5,219 nucleotides of DNA from an uncultured bacterium (GTDB taxonomy: Bacteria > Bacteroidota > Bacteroidia > Chitinophagales > CAIOSU01). The translations under genes were made by a program, and so were the position numbers. Below, one piece after another: positions 5,218 through 5,219 of this stretch (position 1 is its first letter; each line of letters opens with the position of its first letter). Location: NCBI GenBank assembly GCA_903861055.1, contig CAIOSU010000339.1, positions 1 through 5,219 of the forward strand, read 5' to 3'. The notes beneath the pieces are model-generated. The model was not told the origin of the DNA, did not search any database, and worked only from the letters and a program-made list of their open reading frames with translations.

Positions 5218-5219
5218 CA

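Noticed and set aside
1..5219. CRISPR array, tRNA or rRNA genes, insertion-sequence ends or phage genes
   Set aside because: No regularly spaced repeats, cloverleaf sequences, transposase motifs or terminal inverted repeats with target duplications were seen on either strand.

Overview
The window looks like a chromosomal segment from a Bacteroidota bacterium, roughly 40% GC. The evidence is the primary-type sigma factor of about 287 residues that starts with MRQL, the short PSD-A-type phosphatidylserine decarboxylase, the short 76-residue pterin dehydratase, the mostly absent Shine-Dalgarno sequences, a TAnnTTTG-type promoter element and intergenic ATTGGTTAAT repeats. I cannot name a genus.

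Layout. Positions 2-580 (+) hold the C-terminal part of an M28-family zinc aminopeptidase whose start lies outside the window. It converges on a block of three genes read on the minus strand between 2935 and 639. In transcription order these are psd (phosphatidylserine decarboxylase proenzyme), a small secreted Ser/Thr/Pro-rich protein, and a POTRA-less BamA/TamA (Omp85)-type outer-membrane barrel. A strong stem-loop at 1810-1843 separates the last two. All three products concern the envelope: inner-membrane lipid synthesis, a secreted peptide and an outer-membrane barrel. A 288-bp gap (2936-3223) separates this block from the plus-strand genes. It holds a likely psd promoter and short open frames that look like a decayed or very small gene.

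On the plus strand follow a 4a-hydroxytetrahydrobiopterin dehydratase (3224-3454), an intergenic stretch with a two-part stem-loop (3486-3522), and two sigma-70 family genes in tandem. The first (3600-4163) has a sigma-2 domain but lacks the sigma-3 helices and the whole -35-binding sigma-4 domain. The second (4317-5180) is full length and has the architecture of the Bacteroidota housekeeping sigma factor, but differs at positions that are normally constant, so it is probably an alternative paralog.

The sigma pair is the most interesting part of the window. The two proteins align without gaps from about residue 21 to 124 and then part company. The short one keeps the -10-binding aromatics but has changed core-binding residues. 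The long one has lost one tryptophan of the -10 WW pair and has an altered -35 helix. A truncated sigma made next to a divergent full-length sigma could act as a decoy, competitor or partner, or could be a decaying duplicate. The sequence alone cannot decide this.
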